Shown here piece by piece: positions 56,463 to 64,000 of a stretch of DNA of 64,000 bases. Numbering within the stretch: the first letter of the stretch is position 1; each line of letters begins with the position of its first letter. This DNA comes from Paraburkholderia terricola (GTDB lineage: Bacteria > Pseudomonadota > Gammaproteobacteria > Burkholderiales > Burkholderiaceae). The DNA lies in contig NZ_FRAB01000001.1 of the NCBI RefSeq assembly GCF_900142195.1, positions 62,001 to 126,000 on the forward strand, written 5' to 3'. The notes below the pieces were generated by a model. It ran no database searches. It was given only the letters and a program-made list of their open reading frames with translations, and was not told the DNA's origin. A program made the position numbers and the translations under genes.

Positions 56463-59424
56463 TCTCGACGGGCTGATAGTTCACCTGCAAACCGGCGGAG
56501 GCCGGCGTATCGAAGCGCACGCCCGCGCCGTCGCGCGGGGTGGCGACCGCGTGTCCCGCGACGCTCACGCTGCAACCGCGCGCGTTGGCGAGCCTGACGA
56601 ACGGCTGGTAGTAGCCGCCGAATTCGAACGACATGCCGTTGGCGTTGCGCCTGAAATTGCGCACGAAACCGTTGGCTTCGGCGATGTAGGGCAACGCGCC
56701 CGCCTTCGCATCGGCCGGCTTGAACGACACGCGCGCCGCGCCGTCCGCGATGTGGATATAGGTGCCGTCCGGACCCGCCGAATAGCCGGTGACGCCGGCC
56801 GACGCGCGCAGATCCGGCGCGCTCGACAGCGGCCAGTGCAGCTCGCGCACCTCGCCGTTGCCGCGCACGATCCAGTCGCCGCCCGCAGGCTTGCCGGCAT
56901 CTGCGTTTGCATCTGCATCGGTCTCGCCACGCACCGCGCGCGCGACCGCGAACGAACGCCAGTCGAGCACCTTCTGCGTGTAGTCGGTCATCTGCACGGG
57001 CAGCACGGCTTGCTTGAGCACCGCCGTGAAGATCTGATCGAGCGCGCGCAGCGAGGCGACTTTCGTGCCGCTGTACATGTGGTAATACAGATCGATCGGC
57101 TTGAAGCGCAACGGCTTGTCCGTCATGTCGAAGGTTTCGAGCACGCGCGTGAAGCCGTAGAACGGGCCGAGCCAGTCGTTCGTGTAGACGTTCTCGTCCT
57201 GATTCGGCGCATACACCTGGTACGCGCCCGGCCCCTTGTCGACGCCGATCGGCGCGATGTTGGTCCAACTGCTCGCGCTCTTCGTGATGACGGTGTCGCC
57301 GCCGTTCACGTTCGCGACGCCCGCCGCATACACCTTGCGCACGACGAGCGCGGGCGGCTTGCAGTTGCCCGGCCATTGCAGGATGGCCGTCTTCTTGCCC
57401 GGCGGCGCGAGGCGCGTGTTGATGTAATCGATCGAGCCCGTCACTTCGCGGTCGATGTCGAACGTGTAGTTCGGAATGACCAGCGAAAACGCGGTGTCTC
57501 CGCCGCCGCGGTCCACGCGCTCGCCGGTCTTCGCGTCCACGCTGCCCCAGTCGAACGGATGCGAGTACGTGTGCGTGCCGATCGCGACATACGGCAGCGC
57601 GAACATCTTGCGCGCGATCTCTTCCAGACGCGGCGAGATCTTCGGATAGAGGCCGGTCGGCCCCACTTCACCCTCGATCACCGAGAGCGTCATCGGCACC
57701 TTGTAGCGCGTGAAAATCTGCTGATACAGCGCTTCGCCCGAGTAGTCCGCGCCGGGAAATTCGGCGCGCGACGCGAACCCGTCGCCGTCGACGTGCGACA
57801 TGAAAAGACGCCGCCCGTTCTCCGTCGTCACGCTCGGCGACGGCATGCGCTGCAGGCGCAACGCGGCGGTGAGAAACGAGATCGGTTGAATCGCCCAGCG
57901 TTCCTGGTCGATGCCGTTGAGCGAGACGACCGTGTACGGGCTCATCGCGAAGCCGCCCCACGGCGTGATCGCGATCGGGTCGAGGGTCGCCTGGCCGCTC
58001 GTCACGCGCAGCAGCGGCCGGCTCGCCGCGCCGACCCGCACGCCCGTCAGATCGCGTGGGCCGAGCTTCGGATCGATCTCGAAGCCGACCATCGGATCGC
58101 GCGAGACCACCTCCACCTTGTCGCTGAACGGACCCGGCACCGCTTGCAGATCGAGCGCGCGTCCTTCGTCCTCGGCCGCGTCGAAACCGAACTGGCCGAG
58201 AAACGCGACGGGCACGTGCGACGCGATGCGCGCATCCACCCATGCGCGCCACACCGCGCTGTCCTGCGTGCCGCTGCCCTGCAACCACGCGACGACGCCG
58301 GCATAACGGTCGGGCGTGATGTCGCCGGGGAGCGTGTCGTTGACGTTCGCGTACTCGACGTCGTAGCCGAGATAGTTCAGCGGGGTCGCCAGATCGCGCA
58401 CGCCGGGGGTTTCGTCGAGCAGCAGATCGTCGCCCGTGTCCTGCACGACGAGCACCTTGCGCGGCAGCACCTCGATCGCGCCGATGCCGACCACGCCGCG
58501 CGCCACGTCGGTCACGTAGGGCGTGACGCCGGTCGCCGCCACCTGCGCGGCCGTGTTGCGGGCGCAGGCGCGATCGTCCGCGGGGCAGTATTCGATCGAC
58601 ACCACCGGCACGCCGGTCTGCTGCATGAATGCTTGCGCGCCGGCGACGCGCGCCGCGCGCTCGTCCGCGGACACGACGGTCTGCAACGCGCCGTTCGCGC
58701 TCACGCCGCTGACGAGCGACGGACCGGCCACCGCGTACAGCGCGTTGGCATGCGGCATCGCGAGTTGCAGCGCGTCGGCGCCGCCGATCACGAGGCGCGC
58801 GTCGGGATGCGCCGCGCGTATCGCGTCGATGGCGGCAATGGCGTTCGGCGTGTCGAGCAGGAAGCCGCGAAAACCGCGCTGCCACAGCGGCTCGATCTGG
58901 CTCGCGACGAAGGCGGCCGGCGTGCCTGCGGCGGCATCCGCATGCGTGCGCGCGAGCCATGCGGTATGGCGCAACGGATGCGCGGACGGATCGAAACCGT
59001 GCGCGGGATCGACGACAACGGCGTCGAAGGCCTGCAACAGATCGACCGGCACGTTGGCGCCGTCGAAGAATGCGAGGTTGACGGACGGCGCGCGATGCGG
59101 TTCGGTCGCTTGCGGTTGCGGTTGCGGTTGCGGTTGCGGTTGCGGTTGCGGTTGCGGTTGCGGTTGCGGTTGCGCGGACAACGGCGCGGATTGCGGCTGC
59201 GGCTGCGCTTGTGCCGGCTGAGCGATCGCATTCGCGCCGCCCAAAGCGAGCACCGCGACAACCGCGCGGCTCAAGGCGCGCATCACGAAGCGTGGACGGG
59301 CCGTTTTCCGCTCTTGCCGCTCTTGCCGCTCTTGCCGCTCTTGCCGCGACGGCCCCGACATGTTCCGAGATGCATCGCAAAGCGCCGGCCGTGCTTCGAA
59401 TATCGTTTGAATCCCCAAGGTCAT
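56446..59424 (-). CDS. pelA: Pel modification protein PelA: deacetylase with degenerate hydrolase domain
   Basis: The 992-residue protein has a basic N-terminus with four RQE repeats, a hydrophobic export segment (MRALSRAVVAVLALGGANAI) and a Pro-Gln repeat. A PelA hydrolase-like domain (residues about 110-305), a reductase-like middle domain and a CE18-type deacetylase domain follow. The deacetylase is intact: metal Asp residues in SHVDGDGF near 545 and His residues in GTHTYSHPFDWG near 622. The hydrolase domain is shortened by tens of residues; it keeps Asp191 (FLLDTPNA), but the catalytic Glu position is Pro235 (AVAGPSL versus AVAFESL in the separate glycosidase). It therefore probably deacetylates Pel but does not cut it. 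ATG 59424 has a GAAGAAG purine stretch upstream; ATG 59283 is an alternative that would start at the export segment. Confidence 0.92.
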   Translation of the reverse strand: MTLGIQTIFEARPALCDASRNMSGPSRQERQERQERQERKTARPRFVMRALSRAVVAVLALGGANAIAQPAQAQPQPQSAPLSAQPQPQPQPQPQPQPQPQPQPQATEPHRAPSVNLAFFDGANVPVDLLQAFDAVVVDPAHGFDPSAHPLRHTAWLARTHADAAAGTPAAFVASQIEPLWQRGFRGFLLDTPNAIAAIDAIRAAHPDARLVIGGADALQLAMPHANALYAVAGPSLVSGVSANGALQTVVSADERAARVAGAQAFMQQTGVPVVSIEYCPADDRACARNTAAQVAATGVTPYVTDVARGVVGIGAIEVLPRKVLVVQDTGDDLLLDETPGVRDLATPLNYLGYDVEYANVNDTLPGDITPDRYAGVVAWLQGSGTQDSAVWRAWVDARIASHVPVAFLGQFGFDAAEDEGRALDLQAVPGPFSDKVEVVSRDPMVGFEIDPKLGPRDLTGVRVGAASRPLLRVTSGQATLDPIAITPWGGFAMSPYTVVSLNGIDQERWAIQPISFLTAALRLQRMPSPSVTTENGRRLFMSHVDGDGFASRAEFPGADYSGEALYQQIFTRYKVPMTLSVIEGEVGPTGLYPKISPRLEEIARKMFALPYVAIGTHTYSHPFDWGSVDAKTGERVDRGGGDTAFSLVIPNYTFDIDREVTGSIDYINTRLAPPGKKTAILQWPGNCKPPALVVRKVYAAGVANVNGGDTVITKSASSWTNIAPIGVDKGPGAYQVYAPNQDENVYTNDWLGPFYGFTRVLETFDMTDKPLRFKPIDLYYHMYSGTKVASLRALDQIFTAVLKQAVLPVQMTDYTQKVLDWRSFAVARAVRGETDADANADAGKPAGGDWIVRGNGEVRELHWPLSSAPDLRASAGVTGYSAGPDGTYIHIADGAARVSFKPADAKAGALPYIAEANGFVRNFRRNANGMSFEFGGYYQPFVRLANARGCSVSVAGHAVATPRDGAGVRFDTPASAGLQVNYQPVEIACER
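59110..59174. repeat. hexamer array in pelA encoding Pro-Gln repeats
   Basis: About eleven TTGCGG units (plus strand) occur in perfect tandem. They encode alternating Pro and Gln between the export segment and the hydrolase-like domain. Unit number can change without frameshift, so the linker length is likely to vary between strains. Confidence 0.95.
59311..59346. repeat. 9-bp tandem repeat at the pelA 5' end
   Basis: Four perfect copies of CTCTTGCCG (plus strand) encode RQE repeats before the export segment if pelA starts at 59424. If it starts at 59283 they lie in the leader instead. Confidence 0.9.
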
Positions 59425-59926
59425 GTGATTTCTTCTTCGGTTTTATTGCTTTTACCGATCCGCGTCGAACACGGCCGCCATCGCCCATCTACCCGTTAAT
59501 GAGCGCCTTTCGTCCAGGCAGCGCATTCTAATAGCTCTTTTTTTCAAGCGCACCACTATTCTGTGGTTGAAAGCATGCCGTTGAGATCGTCAAAACCAGG
59601 CAAACTTTAATAACCTGCTGGCTATTTCCAGCAAACAGAACCTCGCAAACGTTTTACCGTTGCGAGCGGCAATGTTTAAGCAAGCCATGGATTTGACAAA
59701 AGTTAACGGAGCTGAAAGCATTTGAAATTTTTGGCGGGCGGTCGTGCAAAGCGTGCGGTGCGCAATCCAATTGCAAGGTTCGCGGATCGGCGAAAAAACG
59801 TGCATAAAAGCGAAACTCCCGCCGCCTGGGTGGGGCCGTTGACGGCACTTTCCGTCGCCTAGCAAGAGCGAAGCGCGGTGGGCTGTGGCTCGGCTATTCT
59901 TACCTCCCTCTATCGAGCAGAATCGT

Positions 59927-59949
59927 TTTCAGGCAATAATTGCCTGAAA
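59927..59949. promoter_or_regulatory. perfect 23-bp palindrome, probable operator
   Basis: TTTCAGGCAAT (59927-59937) and ATTGCCTGAAA (59939-59949) are exact reverse complements around a single A. The site contains the T-N11-A LysR-type pattern and lies about 500 bp from pelA and 476 bp from the LysR gene start. It is the most symmetrical short site in the window and is likely bound by a dimeric regulator. Confidence 0.65.
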
Positions 59950-60228
59950 CCTGGACAATAAAGCGCGATTTTCCGTAGGCTCTAATGAGACATGGCGCGA
60001 GCCGATCGCCCCAATACTTTCTGATCCGCGTTCCTTCTAAAAGCTTTCCGCTTCATAAATTAATTTTGTTTTCGCGCACTGCGCCGGATCGCTTCGCTCT
60101 GCCCTTGGACTTCGCAAATTCTGGTGTTTTTCGAATGACGCGATAAAGTCCAAAAAACCTGATTACGGGGATAAACGTTAAATTTTGGCGGGATTTTCGC
60201 CGCTCCTCGGCCGACCGGCCAAACATAA

Positions 60229-60254
60229 TAAAAAACCCGCAAAACGTTTGCGGG
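60229..60254 (-). terminator. orphan intrinsic terminator on the minus strand
   Basis: On the minus strand CCCGCAAA pairs with TTTGCGGG (plus-strand arms 60236-60243 and 60247-60254) and a T6 run follows (60235-60230). No minus-strand gene lies upstream of it: the next feature in that direction is the plus-strand LysR gene. It suggests a short untranslated RNA or an antisense transcript ending here. Confidence 0.75.
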
Positions 60255-60424
60255 ATTCCAAAACCAGCCCATCGTCATGCGATCGGACCACGCGAGCGGC
60301 ACTAGCGGTTCGCGCCTCGGGCAAACTCGCCCCGCATCGATCGCGCTTCGGGAGCGAAAAACGGATAATGCATGTCAAGCCGCTTTCATTCGCCTGCCCT
60401 TCACCCGCAACCGAAAAATTCCCC

Positions 60425-61324
60425 ATGCGTATCCCACCGCTCAAGGCGATCATCGCGTTCGAAAGCGTGGCCCGAACCAAAAGCGTGAATCGCGCGGCCG
60501 AGGAACTGGGCCTGACCGCTTCGGCGGTGAGCCATCAACTCAGCAATCTGGAGTCGATCATCGGCCAGCCGCTGTTTCAGCGGTCCGGGCGCGGCCTCGT
60601 GCTCACGCCGACCGGCGAGCGCTATCTCTCCGACGTAACGGGATCGCTGGCCGATCTCAGCCGCGCGACCGAACGTGCGTCCAGCCGCCAGGAAGTGGAC
60701 ATCCTGCGCGTGCATTCGAGCCCGAGCTTCGGCCTCATGTGGCTGCTTCCGCGGCTGTCGTCCTTTCAGGAGGCGAACGGCGACATCCAGCTCAATCTGG
60801 CCTGCTCGTACGAGAACGTGTCTTTCTCGAATGGCTACTACGACATCGACATCCGTCACGGCTATGGCAACTGGAGCAATCTGGAAGTGAAAACCATCCG
60901 GGGCGAGTTCATTGCCCCGCTGGCCGCGCCGAAGTATCTCGAACGGCATCCCGTGAACACGCCGGCGGATCTGCTGGCGCATCGTCTGATCTATTCGGAA
61001 ACGCCGCTCGTCCAGTGGAAGCAATGGTTCGGCAGAACGGGCGTGTCCGCGCCTCAAAAGACGTTCGATTTTTCTTTCGACCGCTCGTACATGTCGATCG
61101 AAACGGCGGCGCTCGGCCTCGGCATCGCGCTCGAAAGCCTCATGCTCGCGTCGGTGAAAATCAGGGACGGCCTGCTCGTCCCAGTGTTCGACGATAGCTG
61201 CGCGGTCGAGGTCGGCGCGCACCACCTGGTTTACCCGAAGCAGAACGCGGAACTGCCGCGCGTCGAACGGTTTCTTGCGTGGATGGAGCGCGAGGCCGCC
61301 GCCTCTTCCGCGGCTCGGCGATAG
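60425..61324 (+). CDS. LysR-family regulator (GcvA-like)
   Basis: The 299-residue protein begins MRIPPLKAIIAFESVARTKS, then VNRAAEELGLTASAVSHQLS, a GcvA-type LysR winged HTH, followed by GQPLFQRSGRGLVLTPTGER. The effector domain (VDILRVHSSPSFGLMWLLPR, IDIRHGYGNWSNLEVKTIRG) is of the same group. ATG 60425 fits the HTH start and longer readings add unrelated sequence. It lies 140 bp upstream of the SDR-MFS-transketolase genes on the same strand and may control them; its inducer is unknown. Confidence 0.9.
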   Translation: MRIPPLKAIIAFESVARTKSVNRAAEELGLTASAVSHQLSNLESIIGQPLFQRSGRGLVLTPTGERYLSDVTGSLADLSRATERASSRQEVDILRVHSSPSFGLMWLLPRLSSFQEANGDIQLNLACSYENVSFSNGYYDIDIRHGYGNWSNLEVKTIRGEFIAPLAAPKYLERHPVNTPADLLAHRLIYSETPLVQWKQWFGRTGVSAPQKTFDFSFDRSYMSIETAALGLGIALESLMLASVKIRDGLLVPVFDDSCAVEVGAHHLVYPKQNAELPRVERFLAWMEREAAASSAARR

Positions 61325-61464
61325 TCGGAGCGCTTCGCGCCCGCCACAGTCGACACACCTGAATACCTGAATTTTTCTCAGCCATTGTTGAGCGTTTCCG
61401 CGTTGATGCCGCCGGCCCGCGAGCCGACACTTCAGGCATCAAATCAACACTCAGGAGACAAGCG

Positions 61465-62214
61465 ATGTTGCTGGAGAACAAAATCATCATGGTGACGGGC
61501 GCGGCATCGCCCCGCGGTATCGGCAAGGCAACCGCGAAAGCGCTTGCCGCCCAGGGGGCGCAGGTGGTGATCCTCGATCTGCGCGAGGAGGACGCGCAGG
61601 CGGCGGCCGCCGACCTCGGCACGCAACACCTCGGACTCGCGTGCGACGTGACCGACAAGACCGCCTGCGTCGCGGCCGCGCGCGCCACGCTGGAGCGCTA
61701 TGGCCGGATCGACGGGCTCGTCAACAATGCCGGCATCACGCAGCCGGTTCGCACGCTGGAGATCGGCGGCAAGGACTTCGACGCGATCGTCGACGTCAAT
61801 CTGCGCGGCACGCTCTATATGTCGCAAGCCGTGATTCCCGCGATGAAGGAGCAGAACGGCGGCAGCATCGTCTGCATGTCGTCGGTGTCGGCGCAGCGCG
61901 GCGGCGGCATCTTCGGCGGCCCGCACTACAGCGCCGCGAAGGCCGGCGTCCTCGGACTCGCCAAGGCGATGGCGCGCGAGTTCGGTCCGAACCGCATTCG
62001 CGTCAATTCCATCACGCCGGGTCTGATTCAGACCGACATCACGGGCGACAAGCTCACGCCGGAGAGGCGCGTCGAGATCATCAAGGGCATTCCGCTCGGA
62101 CGCCTCGGCGACGCCGCCGATGTCGCGAACGCTTGCCTGTTTCTGGTGAGCGACCTGTCGAGTTACCTGACGGGTGTCACACTCGATGTGAACGGCGGCA
62201 TGCTGATTCACTAA
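61465..62214 (+). CDS. short-chain dehydrogenase/reductase (FabG-like SDR)
   Basis: The 249-residue protein is a classical SDR. The cofactor motif is VTGAASPRGIGKATAKALA (a TGxxxxxGIG variant with two extra residues), Asp38 in VVILDLRE suggests NAD preference, NNAG is present (LVNNAGITQP), and the catalytic Ser-Tyr-Lys is in SSVSAQRGGG and HYSAAKAGVLGLAKAMARE. The C-terminus (SSYLTGVTLDVNGGMLIH) is usual. Together with the transporter and transketolase genes that follow it probably oxidises an imported polyol or sugar. AGGAGACAAGCG precedes ATG 61465. Confidence 0.92.
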   Translation: MLLENKIIMVTGAASPRGIGKATAKALAAQGAQVVILDLREEDAQAAAADLGTQHLGLACDVTDKTACVAAARATLERYGRIDGLVNNAGITQPVRTLEIGGKDFDAIVDVNLRGTLYMSQAVIPAMKEQNGGSIVCMSSVSAQRGGGIFGGPHYSAAKAGVLGLAKAMAREFGPNRIRVNSITPGLIQTDITGDKLTPERRVEIIKGIPLGRLGDAADVANACLFLVSDLSSYLTGVTLDVNGGMLIH

Positions 62215-62296
62215 ATCACTAAATAGCGCCGCGTTTTTGCGCGGCTTGGGTTCGCGTGCACCTGGGACAACCCGGGGCCGTGGCAGCTTGGCATGG

Positions 62297-62379
62297 GATC
62301 GGAGTAAGCGCTGAAGCGCCAACTCTGGTCGACCGCGAAGCATGGGACCAGAGTAAGCGCTAAAGCGCCAACTCCGATC
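62297..62379 (+). other. nested inverted-repeat RNA-like element in the MFS leader
   Basis: Two similar 42-bp segments lie in tandem. Left arm GATCGGAGT (62297-62305) is the exact complement of the far right arm ACTCCGATC (62371-62379). The inner pair ACTCTGGTC (62322-62330) and GACCAGAGT (62346-62354) is also exact. Between the arms sit small hairpins GCGC-TGAA-GCGC and GCGC-TAAA-GCGC. The differences between outer and inner pairs are compensated, so pairing across the whole element is supported. The result is a cloverleaf-like four-way junction. AGGAGA, the ribosome-binding site of the MFS gene, follows 3 bp later, so the fold could affect its translation. Confidence 0.8.
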
Positions 62380-62393
62380 GACAGGAGACAACC

Positions 62394-63722
62394 ATGAAAT
62401 CCAGATACAGCGCGCCGCCCGTCACGGGCGATGCGATTTCCCGTAGCGACTCGCCGACGTTCGAAGCCAAAACCTACGCCAAGGTCAGCCGCCGGCTCAT
62501 TCCGTTTCTGATGCTGTGCTATCTCGGCGCCTACCTCGATCGCGTCAACGTCGGCTTCGCGAAGCTGCAAATGCTGAGCGACCTGCGCTTCAGCGAAACG
62601 GTGTACGGCATGGGCGCCGGCATCTTCTTTCTCGGGTACTTCCTCTTCGAGGTGCCGAGCAATCTGATTCTTCACAAGGTCGGCGCGCGCCGCTGGCTCG
62701 CCCGCATCATGCTCACGTGGGCGGTGATTTCAGCGAGCTTCGTGTTCGTCAAATCGCCAACCGTCTTCTACGTGCTGCGCTTTCTTCTCGGCGTCGCCGA
62801 AGCGGGCTTCGCGCCCGGCGTCATCCTCTATATGACGTACTGGTTTCCCTCCGCGCGCCGCGCGAAAGCACTGTCGCTGTTCTTCATGGCGATTCCGCTC
62901 GCGGGCATCATCGGCGGCCCGCTGTCGGGCCTGATCATGCACTCGCTGCAAGGCGTCTATTCGATGGCGGGCTGGAAGTGGCTGTTCCTGCTCGAAGCAC
63001 TGCCGTCGCTGGTACTCGGCGTGGCGATCCTGCTGTATCTCGACGACGGCATCGCCCACGCGAAATGGCTCACCGATACCGAGAAGGCGCTGCTCGCGCG
63101 CAATGTCGCCGGCGACAACGCGCACAAGACCGCGCATCTGTCGATCAAGGCCTTCATCGGCGACCGACGTTTGTGGCTGATGGCGGCGATCTACTTCTGC
63201 GTCGTGCTCGGTCAGTACGGACTGACGTTCTGGCTGCCCACCATCATTCGCAAGTCCGGCGTCGCGGACCCGCTGTGGGTCGGCATCTTCACCGCGATTC
63301 CGTATCTGTGCGCGATCGTCGCGCTGCCGCTGGTCGGCATGAGCGCGGACCGCTTTCACGAGCGCCGCCTGCATCTGGCGATTCCGATGCTGATCGCCGC
63401 CGCGGGTTTCGCCACGCTGCCGCTGCTCGGCAGTGTCGCGGCGTCGATCGTCTGCCTGAGCATCGCCGCGGCCGGCATCCTCGCGTCGTCGTCGCAGTTC
63501 TGGTCCCTGCCGACCGCGCTCCTCGGCGGCATCTCCGCCGCGGCGGGCATCGCGGCCGTGAACTGCTTCGCCAATCTGGCCGGGTTCTTCTCGCCCGCGA
63601 TCGTCGGCTGGCTCAACGATCTGACGGGCAAGTCCACCGCCGGCCTCATCTTCATCTCGATCGCGGTGACGCTGGGCGCCCTGCTCGTGTTCCTCGTGCC
63701 GGCCAGGTCCGTCAACCGCTGA
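62394..63722 (+). CDS. MFS transporter, anion:cation symporter (ACS) type
   Basis: The 442-residue protein has 12 hydrophobic segments and the ACS-family signatures: FLMLCYLGAYLDRVNVGFAK in the first helix, FFLGYFLFEVPSNLILHKVG, and RFLLGVAEAGFAPGVILYMT, then YWFPSARRAKALSLFFMAIP. These transporters import organic anions such as tartrate, galactarate, phthalate or sugar acids with protons or sodium. It lies between the SDR and transketolase genes, which fits uptake of the substrate those enzymes process. The substrate itself is not determinable. Confidence 0.9.
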   Translation: MKSRYSAPPVTGDAISRSDSPTFEAKTYAKVSRRLIPFLMLCYLGAYLDRVNVGFAKLQMLSDLRFSETVYGMGAGIFFLGYFLFEVPSNLILHKVGARRWLARIMLTWAVISASFVFVKSPTVFYVLRFLLGVAEAGFAPGVILYMTYWFPSARRAKALSLFFMAIPLAGIIGGPLSGLIMHSLQGVYSMAGWKWLFLLEALPSLVLGVAILLYLDDGIAHAKWLTDTEKALLARNVAGDNAHKTAHLSIKAFIGDRRLWLMAAIYFCVVLGQYGLTFWLPTIIRKSGVADPLWVGIFTAIPYLCAIVALPLVGMSADRFHERRLHLAIPMLIAAAGFATLPLLGSVAASIVCLSIAAAGILASSSQFWSLPTALLGGISAAAGIAAVNCFANLAGFFSPAIVGWLNDLTGKSTAGLIFISIAVTLGALLVFLVPARSVNR

Positions 63723-63758
63723 ACGACCGGACATCTCTCGATATCAAAGGAGTCGTAC

Positions 63759-64000
63759 ATGGACAACGCAACCCTTACCGAGGACGCCACGCTCGCCGAG
63801 CGCGCGTACCGGATTCGCAGAAACGCGCTGCTGATGGGTGAAGTACAGGGCCAGGGCTATATCGGCCAGGCACTCGACATCGCGGACGTGCTGGCTGTCG
63901 CCTATTTCGGCGCGATGCGCTACCGCGCCGACGATCCCGCATGGGACGAACGCGACCGCTTCCTGCTGTCGAACGGGCATTACGCGATTGCGCTCTACGC
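63759..64000 (+). CDS. transketolase N-terminal subunit (partial, runs off the window)
   Basis: The first 80 codons are present: a short leader, then RAYRIRRNALLMGEVQGQGY, IGQALDIADVLAVAYFGAMR and the thiamine-diphosphate contact region FLLSNGHYAIALYA. The SxGHxxxxLYA pattern and short N-terminus match the N-terminal subunit of two-gene transketolases; a C-terminal subunit gene would be expected next. AAAGGAG precedes ATG 63759. Together with the SDR and MFS genes it suggests catabolism of a branched or rare sugar through transketolase chemistry. Confidence 0.85.
   Translation, partial: MDNATLTEDATLAERAYRIRRNALLMGEVQGQGYIGQALDIADVLAVAYFGAMRYRADDPAWDERDRFLLSNGHYAIALY

Larger units (their letters stand above)
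59425..60424. other. 1-kb gene-poor, AT-richer region between pelA and the LysR gene
   Basis: No open frame here has the local codon bias or a recognisable motif. The region is visibly richer in A/T than its surroundings (for example 59540-59740 and 60040-60260). It contains a hairpin TGCTGG/CCAGCA around 59610-59627, the 23-bp palindrome and the orphan terminator listed separately, and must hold the divergent promoters of pelA (minus) and the LysR gene (plus). A GATAAT hexamer at 60363-60368 could be a -10 box for the LysR gene. I looked for the c-di-GMP (GEMM) riboswitch pattern upstream of pelA and did not find it. Confidence 0.6.

Noticed and set aside
56551..59499. Long plus-strand open frame opposite pelA
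   Set aside because: Antisense shadow of a strongly supported gene; Arg/His-rich, no motif, no ribosome-binding site.
59590..60302. Small minus-strand open frames in the pelA-LysR gap
   Set aside because: They lack ribosome-binding sites and codon bias, and one runs straight through the intrinsic terminator at 60229-60254.
59425..60424. c-di-GMP (GEMM) riboswitch upstream of pelA
   Set aside because: The conserved GEMM core and tetraloop/receptor pattern could not be found on the minus strand.

Overview
The window is a contiguous stretch of GC-rich chromosome from a betaproteobacterium of the family Burkholderiaceae, most likely Paraburkholderia or a close Burkholderia relative. I infer this from the very strong G/C bias at third codon positions, from the content of the housekeeping genes (selO, msrB, yciB-bolA-parvulin, purL, nnr, pgi, tesA, ppiD, tRNA-Asp), from the phasin/PHB-depolymerase type genes, and from the many 6-, 7- and 9-bp tandem arrays. 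No insertion sequence, prophage, CRISPR array or rRNA operon is visible.

Layout. 1-11.5 kb: a thioesterase and a Dabb protein, a LEA-type lipoprotein, a beta-oxidation block (thiolase, hydratase/dehydrogenase fusion, acyl-CoA ligase), then selO, msrB and the yciB-bolA-parvulin operon. 11.5-12.1 kb: a decayed hipBA locus in which the HipB-like repressor and an array of palindromic operators survive but hipA is a frameshifted stub. 12.2-26 kb: core metabolism and envelope genes (purL, FAD amine oxidase, nnr, pgi, YbbA-type ATPase back to back with tesA, lipoprotein, ppiD, tRNA-Asp). A 25-unit heptamer array lies between the oxidase gene and nnr.

26.5-38.2 kb is the accessory centre. A two-gene membrane module is followed by a divergent LuxR-type regulator with a degenerate receiver. 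Then nine genes run on the plus strand: two DUF2589-type proteins, a T4-lysozyme-like muramidase without signal peptide, a small secreted protein, a PHB-depolymerase-like esterase, a phasin-like protein and three tandem paralogues of an uncharacterised family. A lipoprotein with an NlpC/P60-like region follows after a terminator. This cluster is the best candidate for an undescribed system.

38.2-45 kb: a chemoreceptor remnant, a LysR gene, a quinone-oxidoreductase-like gene, a beta-propeller lactonase, an intact chemoreceptor and a membrane GGEEF diguanylate cyclase. 45.1-59.4 kb: a complete pelABCDEFG exopolysaccharide operon (minus strand) with an eighth gene, a stand-alone PelA-hydrolase-like glycosidase. 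In PelA itself the hydrolase domain is shortened and has lost its catalytic Glu, while the separate gene keeps both acidic residues, so hydrolase function appears to have moved to the eighth gene. PelD carries an RxxD motif for c-di-GMP, which the adjacent diguanylate cyclase could supply.

59.4-64 kb: a 1-kb gene-poor, relatively AT-rich region with a near-perfect palindrome and an orphan terminator, then a LysR gene, an SDR dehydrogenase, an MFS (ACS-type) transporter preceded by a nested inverted-repeat RNA-like element, and the start of a split transketolase. This looks like a small carbohydrate or sugar-acid catabolic operon that continues past the window.
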